Positions 56,323-64,000 of a DNA stretch of 64,000 bases are shown piece by piece. This DNA is from Aliidiomarina maris. Its GTDB lineage: Bacteria > Pseudomonadota > Gammaproteobacteria > Enterobacterales > Alteromonadaceae. Numbering within the stretch: the stretch's first letter is position 1; each line of letters begins with the position of its first letter. The notes under the pieces were generated by a model. That model was not told the origin of the DNA. It searched no databases and saw only the letters and a program-made list of their open reading frames with translations. The translations under genes and the position numbers were made by a program. The DNA lies in the NCBI RefSeq assembly GCF_003987335.1, contig NZ_PIPK01000007.1, positions 1 to 64,000 on the forward strand, read 5' to 3'.

Positions 56323-56399
56323 CGGCGATTAGCGCAGTTTGGTAGCGCACTTGGTTTGGGTCCAAGGGGTCGCAGGTTCAAATCCTGCATCGCCGACCA
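56323..56399 (+). tRNA. tRNA-Pro (anticodon TGG), copy 2
   Basis: It is identical over all 77 nt to the copy at 55931-56007, with an encoded CCA. It is the last tRNA of the array; no clear terminator follows before the convergent DUF1415 gene ends at 56443. Confidence 0.97.
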
Positions 56400-56442
56400 T
56401 CTCTTCCCTTCTGCACTTGTTTCGAAAACACTCTAGAACCTC

Positions 56443-56994
56443 TTACTCGTCAATAAGCCTACGCAAATACCCTTGCATGGTGTTAAGTCCAAGCTCACGC
56501 AACCGCGCAATATTATGCTCTGGTATGTCATCTGCACGCTTGTGTGCCTTGACCGCACGCGCCACGGATGCTTCGCGCAGCAAATGAAGCGTGGCATGGG
56601 GTGCGCGGTTGGTATAGTTTGCGGGATCCTCTTCCGCGGCCCCTTCAAATACATAGTGAGGATGAAAATTCGCCAGTTGAAACTCGCCCTGTAAACCATT
56701 CGTATAAATAACTTGTTGAGCGAGACCAGCTTGATTCAAAAATGCCTCAAAACTAACGTCTAGTTGCGGCAAGATCAGTAACGTAGTCTCTATCTTTGGG
56801 CTGGTAACAAGTAACTCGAGCTCAGCCATTACCCAGTCATACACGGCGTTGTCATCTAAATCGAAAGCGACTTGATAGCGAATGCTGTTACGGCTTACTT
56901 CGCGCTGCGCAAACGGACAGACGTTCAGACCTACAATAATGTCGTCAACCCAACGTTGGGTTCTGCGAATATAATCGGCGGGTTGTGGTGACAT
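56443..56994 (-). CDS. DUF1415 family protein
   Basis: This 183-residue cytosolic protein has the DUF1415 pattern: TQRWVDDIIVGLNVCPFAQREV near the start (a Cys in a conserved NVCPFA motif), ETTLLILPQ, LANFHPHYVFEG and the PHATLHLLREASVARA segment. No biochemical function is known to me. The conserved Cys and His (NVCPFA, FHPHY, PHATLHLLRE) suggest a metal or catalytic site; that is inference. It is single, divergent from the small helical protein gene at 57208, and convergent with the tRNA array. Confidence 0.9.
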   Translation of the reverse strand: MSPQPADYIRRTQRWVDDIIVGLNVCPFAQREVSRNSIRYQVAFDLDDNAVYDWVMAELELLVTSPKIETTLLILPQLDVSFEAFLNQAGLAQQVIYTNGLQGEFQLANFHPHYVFEGAAEEDPANYTNRAPHATLHLLREASVARAVKAHKRADDIPEHNIARLRELGLNTMQGYLRRLIDE

Positions 56995-57207
56995 GTTGGC
57001 GTCCTATCAGTAGATGTACAGTGCGCAACAATGCGCTCCGCCATGGGTTGCGGATGCGCAGGGTAGTATGCAAGCGCAGGGAAGTAAAGTATGCTGTGCA
57101 GCGAGTCACTCGTCATCCACCAGCTCGGTCAATTGCAGTTGCTAAGTGGTTGAATTCTGCTTAACTAAAAGACTAAGTTAAATTGTTTTGAAGTGAAGAG
57201 GCGAGTT

Positions 57208-57450
57208 ATGGATATTGATAAAGTAGTACAAAGCCCTGCTGATTATTTCGCAAGTCCTGCACAGGTCGCGACTGAGCCTGCGCTCAACACAGCACAAAAA
57301 ATTAAAGTGCTGGAGAGTTGGCAAGTCGATGCAAATCGCTTATTGACGTCAGACGCAGAGAACATGCCAGGTGATGAGCATGAACAAATCACCGCTCAGT
57401 TGCAGGAAATTAGCAGCACCTTAAACGACTTGAAGTCTGCTGCAGGCTGA
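57208..57450 (+). CDS. Small conserved helical protein, unknown function
   Basis: This 80-residue acidic protein has the pattern PADYFASPAQV...LNTAQKIKVLESWQVDANRLLTSDAENMPG, seen in many short proteobacterial proteins that share a QKI-L--W--DA-LL core; I know no function. The ATG at 57208 is chosen because GAGGCGAG lies directly upstream; a start at 57193 would add 5 residues. It is predicted to be all-helical and cytosolic. It is followed by the PLP enzyme gene after 93 nt; a functional link is not shown. Confidence 0.75.
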   Translation: MDIDKVVQSPADYFASPAQVATEPALNTAQKIKVLESWQVDANRLLTSDAENMPGDEHEQITAQLQEISSTLNDLKSAAG

Positions 57451-57543
57451 TTCCCTACTCAAGCGCGGCGCGCTCAAGCGACAGTTGGTGGTTGTACGAA
57501 GTTGAAGCACAGTATTAGAACACCAACGCGCAGGAGTATCGCT

Positions 57544-58716
57544 ATGAGTAGCGCCGACAAACCAACCAGTTCGACCCTTAGTATGGCAACCTTAACGGCT
57601 CAAGCTTTGGGCTTAGTCGATTCGCAAACACGCTCGGTTGTGTTGCCGATATACCCTGCCACCACCTATTTGCGCGATACTGATAACCAGTACTGTAGCG
57701 GACATGTGTATTCACGTGACGATAACCCGACATATAAACCTGTTGAGTCGCTGCTATGCAAGCTTGAAAAAGGCGAGGACGCATTGCTATTCGGCTCAGG
57801 CATGGCCGCCGCAGTCGCGGTATTTCAAGCCTTACGCCCGGGCGACCACGTCATTGCACCTAAGGTTATGTATTGGTCGCTGCGCAACTGGTTGCTAGGC
57901 TTTGCGACTGACTGGGGTTTACAAGTGAGTTTGGTTGATTGTACTGACACCGAGGCAGTCGCGCGCGCGATCATTCCCAACAAGACTCGCCTGGTGTGGT
58001 TAGAAACTCCTGCTAACCCGATGTGGACCTTAAGCGATATTGGCGCTATCAGTCAGTTGTGTAAGCCCCATCAAATTACCCTTGCTGTTGACTCAACCTG
58101 CGCCACACCTGTATTGAGCCAACCTTTGACCTTGGGTGCTGATATTGTCATGCACTCGGCCACTAAATACTTAAATGGCCATTCCGATGTTATCGCAGGT
58201 GCACTAATTACTGCCCAAGACACCCCGTTGTGGCAACGCATTCGCACTATTCGACGCGCAGGTGGCGCGGTAATGAGTCCATTTGACGCTAGCCAGTTGT
58301 CGCGTGGGATGCGCACTTTGGTGATTCGGGTGCAGCAAGCATGCCGCAACGCAGTTGCGATTGCTGAAGCGTTACAACAACACCCGTTAGTCACTCACGT
58401 GCATTACCCTGGCTTGTTGAGCGGTGAAGCGCTGGCATTAGCGCAGCGTCAAATGCCAGGCGGGTATGGCGCAATGTTGTCGGTCCAGGTTCGTGGTGGC
58501 GAGGCGGCAGCGATCGCAACAGCCGCCCACACGAAACTATGGAAGCGGGCAACCTCCTTGGGGGGTGTCGAGAGTTTAATTGAGCACCGGGCCAGTATTG
58601 AAGGGCAGGGCACGCCAGTCCCAAATGACTTGTTACGTTTATCGACAGGTATTGAGGACGCGGACGAGTTACTTGCTGATTTTATTCAAGCACTTGAGGC
58701 AGGGCATGACGTTTAA
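57544..58716 (+). CDS. Trans-sulfuration family PLP enzyme (cystathionine beta-lyase / MetC-like)
   Basis: This 390-residue Cys/Met-metabolism PLP enzyme has the PLP-binding lysine K208 in HSATKYLNGHSD, the YSRDDNPTYKPVESLL active-site region, LLFGSGMAAAVAVFQALRPGDH, and the LGGVESLIEHRAS C-terminal segment. The family includes cystathionine beta- and gamma-lyases and synthases; VYSRDDNPTY and WLETPANP point to a beta-lyase-like member, but substrate cannot be fixed by eye. AGGAG lies 7 nt before the ATG at 57544; a start at 57502 is less likely. The stop overlaps yigZ by 11 bp. Confidence 0.85.
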   Translation: MSSADKPTSSTLSMATLTAQALGLVDSQTRSVVLPIYPATTYLRDTDNQYCSGHVYSRDDNPTYKPVESLLCKLEKGEDALLFGSGMAAAVAVFQALRPGDHVIAPKVMYWSLRNWLLGFATDWGLQVSLVDCTDTEAVARAIIPNKTRLVWLETPANPMWTLSDIGAISQLCKPHQITLAVDSTCATPVLSQPLTLGADIVMHSATKYLNGHSDVIAGALITAQDTPLWQRIRTIRRAGGAVMSPFDASQLSRGMRTLVIRVQQACRNAVAIAEALQQHPLVTHVHYPGLLSGEALALAQRQMPGGYGAMLSVQVRGGEAAAIATAAHTKLWKRATSLGGVESLIEHRASIEGQGTPVPNDLLRLSTGIEDADELLADFIQALEAGHDV

Positions 58717-59317
58717 AGTGCCCGCAGGCTTTAAAGAGACCGAGTTAGAGATTAAGAAAAGCCGCTTTATTGCTTGGGCGGCGCCCGTGCAAACGCGTGA
58801 GGATGCGCTGGCCTGGGTCGAGCAAGCCAAGGTGGCTTTTCCAGACGCAAGGCATCATTGCTGGGCTTATTTGTTGGCGAGCTCTGGTGCCGCCACGCAT
58901 GCTGCAGCCAACGATGATGGTGAGCCTTCGGGCACGGCGGGCAAGCCGATTTTAAATGTGATTCAGCATAAAGACATTGCCAATGTGGTGGTCATAGTGA
59001 TTCGCTACTTTGGTGGCATCAAACTAGGCGCTGGCGGGCTAGTGCGTGCCTATGCAGGTGCCAGTGAGCAAGTCTTAAGCCAACTCGAAGTCAACGAGCT
59101 GGTAGCTACGCAAGTACGATATGTACGCTGTGATTTTGCTCAAGAGCAGCAAATACGCCACTTCTGTCAGCAGCAGGGGGTAACCGTGGTTGACGTGACG
59201 TATGCGGAGCACGTCACCTTAACCCTTGAGGCACCTGAACATGTGCTTGCGGATCTCGAAGCGTTAGCGGCGAGCTTGCAAGCGCACGTCTTGGAAACGT
59301 CTGGCACAAGCGATTAA
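58706..59317 (+). CDS. yigZ: YigZ/IMPACT family protein
   Basis: This 203-residue protein belongs to the YigZ/IMPACT (UPF0029) family. The conserved core is HHCWAYLL, the DDGEPSGTAGKPILNVI motif, and VVIVIRYFGGIKLGAGGLVRAYAG, followed by a ferredoxin-like C-terminal domain. Function is unsettled. The ATG at 58706 gives the typical KKSRFIAWAAPV spacing and lies inside the previous gene with GGCAGGG upstream, so it is probably coupled to the PLP gene. Its last 54 bp overlap the end of the convergent glutamine amidotransferase gene. Confidence 0.93.
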   Translation: MTFKVPAGFKETELEIKKSRFIAWAAPVQTREDALAWVEQAKVAFPDARHHCWAYLLASSGAATHAAANDDGEPSGTAGKPILNVIQHKDIANVVVIVIRYFGGIKLGAGGLVRAYAGASEQVLSQLEVNELVATQVRYVRCDFAQEQQIRHFCQQQGVTVVDVTYAEHVTLTLEAPEHVLADLEALAASLQAHVLETSGTSD

Positions 59318-59971
59318 ATGACGAAATATATGACGCTGACGGCGCAAATACAGCAAAAACTCTGGGTGCCATTGCACGCCCATTAAGAAGTCGTAGCCTG
59401 GGTCTTCAATCGCCTGCACAATCCCATCCAAGTCACGTCCACTGACCTGCAAGCCGTCGCCCAGACGGTCAATGGCTTGATTATGCAAACTGTTAATCGG
59501 GGCCTTAGCGCCACCGAGTAACCTTTGCAGCTGGGTTTGTTGGCGAATGCAAAGGGTTTTAACCGGCAACACAGTCCAGCGGTTTGAGGTAATTTGACGG
59601 CGGCTTTTGAGCTCTTGCATCAGATTGCCACCGCGGCACACATTGAGTAGCTGCGCACCCCGACAAATCCCCAGCAGTGGCGTTCTTGAGTTCAATGCCG
59701 CGTGAATCACGGCTTGCTCAAAGGCGTCGCGCTCGGCATCGTACTTAGGTTGAACCTCTGGCTCTGCGGCGTACAGCACAGGGTCGACATCGTGCCCGCC
59801 GGTCACTACAAAGCCATCAAATTGGCTTAAATCCAGCGTGTCTTGGGGCCGAATTTGGCGTGCTTCGCCACCATAAAGCTTCACGATAAGTGCCACACAT
59901 AGGCGAGGCATCAAAGCTTTGGTCTGCGGCCCGGTAATTCCAATCAGCGGCTTGCCATTTGGCGAGGGCAT
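59264..59971 (-). CDS. Class I glutamine amidotransferase / gamma-glutamyl hydrolase-like (PuuD-type) protein
   Basis: This 235-residue GATase1 domain protein has nucleophile C103 in LGICRGAQLLN, and H202 and E204 in GVQWHPEF, completing the triad. VTGGHDVDPVLY near residue 56 is the oxyanion loop, as in PuuD/gamma-Glu-GABA hydrolases. The ATG at 59971 comes 2 nt after the amidoligase stop, with GAGGAC upstream inside that gene. Next to an amidoligase, it may cut a gamma-glutamyl or other amide, or edit the ligase product; the exact role is inferred. The 3' end overlaps yigZ by 54 bp. Confidence 0.85.
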   Translation of the reverse strand: MPSPNGKPLIGITGPQTKALMPRLCVALIVKLYGGEARQIRPQDTLDLSQFDGFVVTGGHDVDPVLYAAEPEVQPKYDAERDAFEQAVIHAALNSRTPLLGICRGAQLLNVCRGGNLMQELKSRRQITSNRWTVLPVKTLCIRQQTQLQRLLGGAKAPINSLHNQAIDRLGDGLQVSGRDLDGIVQAIEDPGYDFLMGVQWHPEFLLYLRRQRHIFRHLIACARRFQDVRLQARR

Positions 59972-59973
59972 AC

Positions 59974-60981
59974 TTACATGTCCTCGAGGTGGATGAGCCA
60001 CTGTTTGCGCACTTCACGGCTCCAGTCGCTCTTACGTGGCCGCAATACATGTTGCCACCAAGGACGCTGTTCATTCTTTTGCCATTGTTTTGCACACTGA
60101 CGCAGGCGAGCCTTGTCTTGGGCTAATGCTTCGACTTGCAACCAACCGTTCCATGCAAGGTGGATACCCCAATCAGGTAAGTGAATTTCACAGTTAGGCA
60201 GCCGGTAGTGAAAAGCTGGGCGCGCTTTAATCAGCGGATCTTGGGTAAACTCCTGCACTAACTCTTCATTGATAAAAGCAAATAACGGCAGTAGATCAAG
60301 GGCGCGGTTACGTGTTGGATTGTCAGTTAAGTAGTCACGAATTAGCTCGTCGTTTGAAGTAGGCCAATAATCTTCAGCGAGTACTTTTTTGACGTATTTA
60401 GTTGGAAATGGGTCGACGTAAGTGGTGATACGGCGAGTAAAGTTAATCGAAGCCTCGTCATGCAACCAATCGTACAGGCATAAGAAAGCTTTCAAATACC
60501 GTGTGATAGTATCGACGTCAAGACTAGGAAGTTCAGGGTTTAGCTGCATACTGAACGCGTACAGCACAGAGTCAGACGTGCCTTTTGCGCCGGCTTTACG
60601 GAGTGTCTCGATTAAGGCTTGCACCTCGTCGAGTCGACGCATATCCAAGGGTGGGCTGACGAGTTCGTGTGGCACCAGGGGCTTGGAAACCAGTTCCAGT
60701 AGGCTTTCAATATCTTTTTTATGCCCTTGGTGCTCTTTTTCCCCCATTTCCTTGAGCAAACGGAAGTCGAGCTCGGTTAGCCACTCGCCATCGTCGTCGC
60801 CTTTCAAGGTATATTGATAGCGACTGGTCGGTTCAACCTTGAGGTTAAAAAAATCCGCAACTATGGTCGATAACTGGTCAATACTGAGGCCGCTCATCTC
60901 CATTTCGACACCAATGCGACGCGCGTTGCCGTCGGCATTGGTGAGCAGCTGAGGCATGTGGATTCTGTGTTCGGCTGACAT
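59974..60981 (-). CDS. Putative amidoligase (COOH-NH2 ligase, Amidoligase_2 type)
   Basis: This 335-residue protein matches the amidoligase_2 family, a glutamine-synthetase-like fold proposed to form amide bonds from a carboxylate and an amine with ATP. The opening strand RRIGVEMEMSGL (E26, E28 likely metal ligands) is the family hallmark. It is followed by the acidic WLTELDFRLLKEM and the VPHELVSPPL segment. The natural substrate is unknown. GAGGTG lies just before the ATG. It lies 9 nt after the lipoprotein stop and 2 nt before the amidotransferase, so the three form an operon. Confidence 0.85.
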   Translation of the reverse strand: MSAEHRIHMPQLLTNADGNARRIGVEMEMSGLSIDQLSTIVADFFNLKVEPTSRYQYTLKGDDDGEWLTELDFRLLKEMGEKEHQGHKKDIESLLELVSKPLVPHELVSPPLDMRRLDEVQALIETLRKAGAKGTSDSVLYAFSMQLNPELPSLDVDTITRYLKAFLCLYDWLHDEASINFTRRITTYVDPFPTKYVKKVLAEDYWPTSNDELIRDYLTDNPTRNRALDLLPLFAFINEELVQEFTQDPLIKARPAFHYRLPNCEIHLPDWGIHLAWNGWLQVEALAQDKARLRQCAKQWQKNEQRPWWQHVLRPRKSDWSREVRKQWLIHLEDM

Positions 60982-60990
60982 ACTACACCT

Positions 60991-61728
60991 CTATGGAATC
61001 GCGTGGGTCAAGGCCTGATTACTAAGGTCAACTTGGCAAAATTGTTCTGGGTAATGGTTGAAGGCATCACGCCAATTACTGCGAATCGGTTCGATATCGC
61101 CGATTCCAAAGCGTAATAGCTCTGGAATACTGTAATAAAAGCCTTGGTGCGCAGTTTCAGTGCAGCCTGATGCTTCTGTATAGCCATAGGCGGTGACTGT
61201 TTGGTCGACCGCAATACGATCAAAAAAGCGGATTTCACGGCGCAGGAATGCATCCATATACTGCTCCGCAACAAAGCGCACACCGGGAATTAGTAAGCCC
61301 TGATGCTGCTGAGTCCAGCTCGACGACAAGGCACCGCCCGAGAATGCGACAATGGACTCTGGCGCAAGATATTTCTGCCGCGCTGCGGTAAATAAATAGT
61401 TCGCGCATACGCTTAAGCAATATTCCTCAACCACCAAGTCGAGTTCACGGCGGTGAATAAAATAGCCTAGTTGCATGGTCGCAAGTGGATCGCCTTCAGT
61501 CACGTTGACCCGCACGCGCTCCACATTGTATGAACTGGTAAGGGAGCGCACTTGCTCTATGGTTGCCTCGCTAATGAAGCCGCTTATTTGTAACTCACTG
61601 TCAGTAATTCTGACGGATGAGCTAGGCGTTTCAGTAGGGCTACTACTACATGCGCTTAACGCAAAACCAGCGAGCAATAGACAACTAAGGCGGGCAACGC
61701 GAGCAGACAGGTGTTGAAATACAGGCAT
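60991..61728 (-). CDS. Lipoprotein with ClpP/crotonase-like signature
   Basis: This 245-residue predicted lipoprotein has a lipobox LSAC (C27) after a standard signal peptide. Its mature part has the layout of ClpP/crotonase-like proteins: VRVNVTEGDPLATMQLGYFIHRRELDLVVEEYC-like strand-helix, then CLSVCANYLFTAARQKYLAPESIVAFSGG. S106, flanked by C104 and C108, would occupy the ClpP nucleophile place. I cannot confirm a full catalytic triad. AAGAG precedes the ATG. It is the first gene of the lipoprotein-amidoligase-amidotransferase unit. Confidence 0.65.
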   Translation of the reverse strand: MPVFQHLSARVARLSCLLLAGFALSACSSSPTETPSSSVRITDSELQISGFISEATIEQVRSLTSSYNVERVRVNVTEGDPLATMQLGYFIHRRELDLVVEEYCLSVCANYLFTAARQKYLAPESIVAFSGGALSSSWTQQHQGLLIPGVRFVAEQYMDAFLRREIRFFDRIAVDQTVTAYGYTEASGCTETAHQGFYYSIPELLRFGIGDIEPIRSNWRDAFNHYPEQFCQVDLSNQALTHAIP

Positions 61729-61796
61729 AGGAAGCTCTTATTGTTATGTTAAGTAGTAATAGTTACGTCATGTTCTAAGCAATCAAAGCAGTGTGT

Positions 61797-63233
61797 TTAC
61801 TTTGACTCAATCCGCTGTAAAGTCAACCGCTGAGCTAGTTTATCTACTAGGTGTTGGCGTTCAGGGTCGTCATTCTGGCGGGAAGCAAGTCGTGAACGGG
61901 TGGTCGCCACGCTCGGCTGGAAACGCTGAAACTGCTCCGCACTCGCTATCGATGACCAGCCTGGAAAACCTCTCGCGTGCTCAAAAAATGGCTCAAAATC
62001 TGCTAACTCAGCGGTGTCGACCGTTAACGTTGACGGGCTTTGGTTGGCGTGAGCCCGGGAATCTAAGTGCCTGGTAAGTTGCTGACAGCGCGCAACCAAT
62101 AGTTTCAGCACTGAGGTTTCCACACTTAGTTCGCGGTAGCCACGCAATTTGTCTTTAACCCGTTGCCCGTAACTACGCCAGCTTTGCCAAGCGCCCCCCA
62201 GAGTGGCGCCAAGTAAAGTGGCACCGCCCAAGGTGGTGCCCAACATCATCACGTCGATGCCAGCGCCGACAGCGGCACCGCCCGCCGCAACTTTGCTGGT
62301 TTGAATACCGAAAGACTTCAAGCTGTGCGGGTTAAATAAGTCGTGTTGCCAACGGCCTTGGCTCAGTTGCAGTGCGTTAATATCGACGCTGTCAACGCTA
62401 AAGCCATAGAGCTTAAACAGACTATTCGTTGCGTGTTGCTCACGCTGTCTGACCAATTGCTGAAGGTCGTTCACTTGCTGATTAAGCGCGTCAGCGTCTT
62501 GTGTCGTGGTGTGTAAGCGCAGTGCGCTGCAATCGACGATAAGCTCAGCAATGATCTGGCTGGCGGCATGCTGGCGTTGGGTTCTGCGTTGCTGTATCTC
62601 TTGTTGCCATGCGCTTAATAAAGCGCGGCGAGTTGGCAATAGGGTGGCTAAGTTGGCATAAATCAAGGCTTCGCCCTGGGCTTCTGGGGTAACGCTGTCA
62701 AACGCGACCCAAGCGTGTAAATTGACATTTGCCAGCGCTTGTTGCCAGGCGCTTTGTTGACTCTCTGGGCTCGACGAAAAGTTAAGTATTGGGAGTAACG
62801 GCCTTGCCGCCATACTCAGAATTGCCAGTTCGTCTTGAAACTTGGCCAACACAGGGTCGCGGGTGTCGATCACATATAGCCCGGCATCGCACTGCAAAAG
62901 TTGGCGAATCACTTTAGCCTCTTGGGCATAACTTGCATCCGCTTCTGGGCTGGCCAGAAACTGTTGTAATAGCTTAGGACCATCGTGGCGCAGTTGCTGG
63001 CGCTGGGCTAAGTGCTGCAGATACTCGTACAGGCCGACCCCATCTTCTAATCCCGGGGTGTCATACCATTCCACCACTGAGGACTGCCATTCAACGCGCG
63101 CGACACTCACATCGCGCGTGGTGCTCGGCTGATCGCTGACCTGGCCAAAGGTTGCGTCACGCAATAGCGTGCGCAGCAACGAGGTTTTGCCAACGTTGGT
63201 ATGCCCGACAATGGCTAATTTAATGCTGTCCAC
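61797..63233 (-). CDS. Membrane-associated GTPase with DUF3482 domain
   Basis: This 478-residue GTPase has the P-loop GHTNVGKTS (G1, residues 10-18), TTRDV (G2 region, ~38-42), and DTPG (G3, 58-61). A canonical NKxD (G4) is not visible; ILNFSSS (about 148-154) occupies that area. The C-terminal DUF3482 part has Gly/Ala-rich hydrophobic segments (GGAAVGAGIDVMMLGTTLGGATLLGATLGG) that may insert in the membrane. The start is GTG at 63233 with GGAG upstream. The gene pairs with the DUF2868 gene, a known neighbourhood of unknown function. Confidence 0.87.
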   Translation of the reverse strand: MDSIKLAIVGHTNVGKTSLLRTLLRDATFGQVSDQPSTTRDVSVARVEWQSSVVEWYDTPGLEDGVGLYEYLQHLAQRQQLRHDGPKLLQQFLASPEADASYAQEAKVIRQLLQCDAGLYVIDTRDPVLAKFQDELAILSMAARPLLPILNFSSSPESQQSAWQQALANVNLHAWVAFDSVTPEAQGEALIYANLATLLPTRRALLSAWQQEIQQRRTQRQHAASQIIAELIVDCSALRLHTTTQDADALNQQVNDLQQLVRQREQHATNSLFKLYGFSVDSVDINALQLSQGRWQHDLFNPHSLKSFGIQTSKVAAGGAAVGAGIDVMMLGTTLGGATLLGATLGGAWQSWRSYGQRVKDKLRGYRELSVETSVLKLLVARCQQLTRHLDSRAHANQSPSTLTVDTAELADFEPFFEHARGFPGWSSIASAEQFQRFQPSVATTRSRLASRQNDDPERQHLVDKLAQRLTLQRIESK

Positions 63234-63236
63234 TTT

Positions 63237-63282
63237 GCTTTCAACTCCAATGTGCTTTCAACTCCAATGTGCGTTCAACTCC
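63237..63282. repeat. 17-bp tandem repeat at the DUF2868/GTPase junction
   Basis: GCTTTCAACTCCAATGT occurs at 63237-63253 and 63254-63270, followed by a partial third copy (63271-63282). The copies cover the last codons and stop of DUF2868 and the leader of the GTPase gene, including its GGAG ribosome binding site. Confidence 0.9.
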
Positions 63283-64000
63283 GTAACTGTCGCTACCCAA
63301 TTGTTATCCACGACTTGGAAAGATTCGATGTGTAACGGCGTGGGCACATGTTGGGTTAAATACTCGCGCCACATCTCAGTGCGCTGACTGCCAGTCTCAG
63401 GACGTGCGTTCACCAGTGCAATGTGTAGCTGCCTGCTCGACGCGCCCTGTTTTGTCAAACTCTGGATAAACCGTAAACTGCCGCGTTCAGGGGACAGCCG
63501 CGCATTGACCACCACCAATAAGGGGCGGTTTGGGCCTTGGGTTAGTATATTTAAAGCATGCTGGCGCTGCGCGCCACTGTTGACCAATTCGCAGTGCACC
63601 GCAGTGGGTTGCTGCTGCCAAGCGTGACGAAAGTTGGCATAGTCATCTTCTGGCCAATCTAAATAATAGACCAAGGCTACAGTCGAATTAACTGCTTGCG
63701 TGCTAGGTTGGCTCTTTCGTTGCGAGCTGGCTTGCATATGGAGTTCTGCTGGCGCTGGGTCCACCACACGCACCTGGCGTTGCTCAAAGGCCGGTAATAA
63801 CTCACTGTAACCGGGCAAGGTGGGGTTGATAGTGAGTGTGCCCACACGTTGGCGTAACCAAAGCTTACAACCCAGCCAGCAGAGTATACGTGGCGCGACA
63901 GCATAGAGCAGCACGCAGGTTAACAGCCACCAAGCCGTTTGTTGCGGGTTGAAACTGCCACCTTGCTCAATGTTTGGTGCACTGAGCCCAAACCACGCAG
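63258..64000 (-). CDS. DUF2868 domain membrane protein (5' end outside the window)
   Basis: The frame is open from the window edge down to 63258, so the gene is partial; only the C-terminal ~247 residues are visible. The segment GGSFNPQQTAWWLLTCVLLYAVAPRIL (given in part) is the DUF2868 transmembrane region near the C-terminus. The rest has a Gln-rich cytosolic tail. DUF2868 proteins are typically encoded directly upstream of DUF3482 GTPases, as here (24-nt gap). An internal GTG at 63914 is not the true start. The last codons lie in a 17-bp tandem repeat. Confidence 0.87.
   Translation of the reverse strand, partial: AWFGLSAPNIEQGGSFNPQQTAWWLLTCVLLYAVAPRILCWLGCKLWLRQRVGTLTINPTLPGYSELLPAFEQRQVRVVDPAPAELHMQASSQRKSQPSTQAVNSTVALVYYLDWPEDDYANFRHAWQQQPTAVHCELVNSGAQRQHALNILTQGPNRPLLVVVNARLSPERGSLRFIQSLTKQGASSRQLHIALVNARPETGSQRTEMWREYLTQHVPTPLHIESFQVVDNNWVATVTELNAHWS

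Overview
The window looks like a chromosomal segment of a marine gammaproteobacterium of the Alteromonadales. Idiomarina, Pseudidiomarina or Aliidiomarina is my best guess. The reasons are a complete Na+-translocating NQR operon, FabV as enoyl reductase, MiaE, AstB, a VolA-type surface lipase, a ZnuD-like receptor, and an E. coli/Alteromonas-like order around yfcL-mnmC-fabB-pdxB-asd-fimV-truA-accD-folC-dedD-cvpA-purF. The genus is an inference. Nearly all the DNA is coding. I see no insertion sequence, prophage, integron or CRISPR array.

Layout. Bases 1-475 are the tail of an rRNA operon (23S 3' end, spacer, 5S, terminator), followed by a C-rich tandem repeat. Next come a stress-type short-chain dehydrogenase, a predicted barrel protein, an AlkB-family repair enzyme, BolA and FabV. 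The nqrABCDEF operon (5134-10957) is followed after a terminator by nqrM, with no apbE between them. Bases 11305-18904 hold envelope and secreted proteins (beta-propeller protein, CpcT/CpeT-family protein, S1/P1 nuclease, VolA-like lipase, SohB) plus YciK. Bases 18990-27711 hold a dicarboxylate/amino-acid symporter, a Yip1 protein, miaE, lpxH, ppiB, a LOG protein, cysS, an M17 aminopeptidase and a thioesterase. A His-rich TonB receptor (27869-30076) is divergent from an M28 peptidase; a good Zur-like operator lies between them.

From 33102 to 47686 the order is housekeeping: fldB, yfcL, mnmC, fabB, pdxB, asd, fimV, truA, accD, folC, dedD, cvpA, purF. astB and topA follow. Topoisomerase I carries a lysine-rich, histone H1-like tail. 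Behind topA is a tightly overlapped three-gene set: TcpQ-like protein, lipoprotein secretin, TadE-like pseudopilin. Its ATPase and platform genes are not in the window. folD and a tRNA array (Pro-Arg-His-Pro, with two identical tRNA-Pro genes) come next, under a strong promoter with a GC-rich discriminator.

The right end (59264-64000, minus strand) is the least ordinary part: DUF2868 membrane protein (cut by the window edge), DUF3482 GTPase, a lipoprotein with a ClpP/crotonase-like signature, an amidoligase, and a class I glutamine amidotransferase. The last three are packed as an operon and are the best candidate here for an undescribed pathway. The TcpQ-secretin-TadE set is the second.

All coordinates and motifs were read by eye. 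Family names come from recognised motifs and overall similarity; no database search was run.
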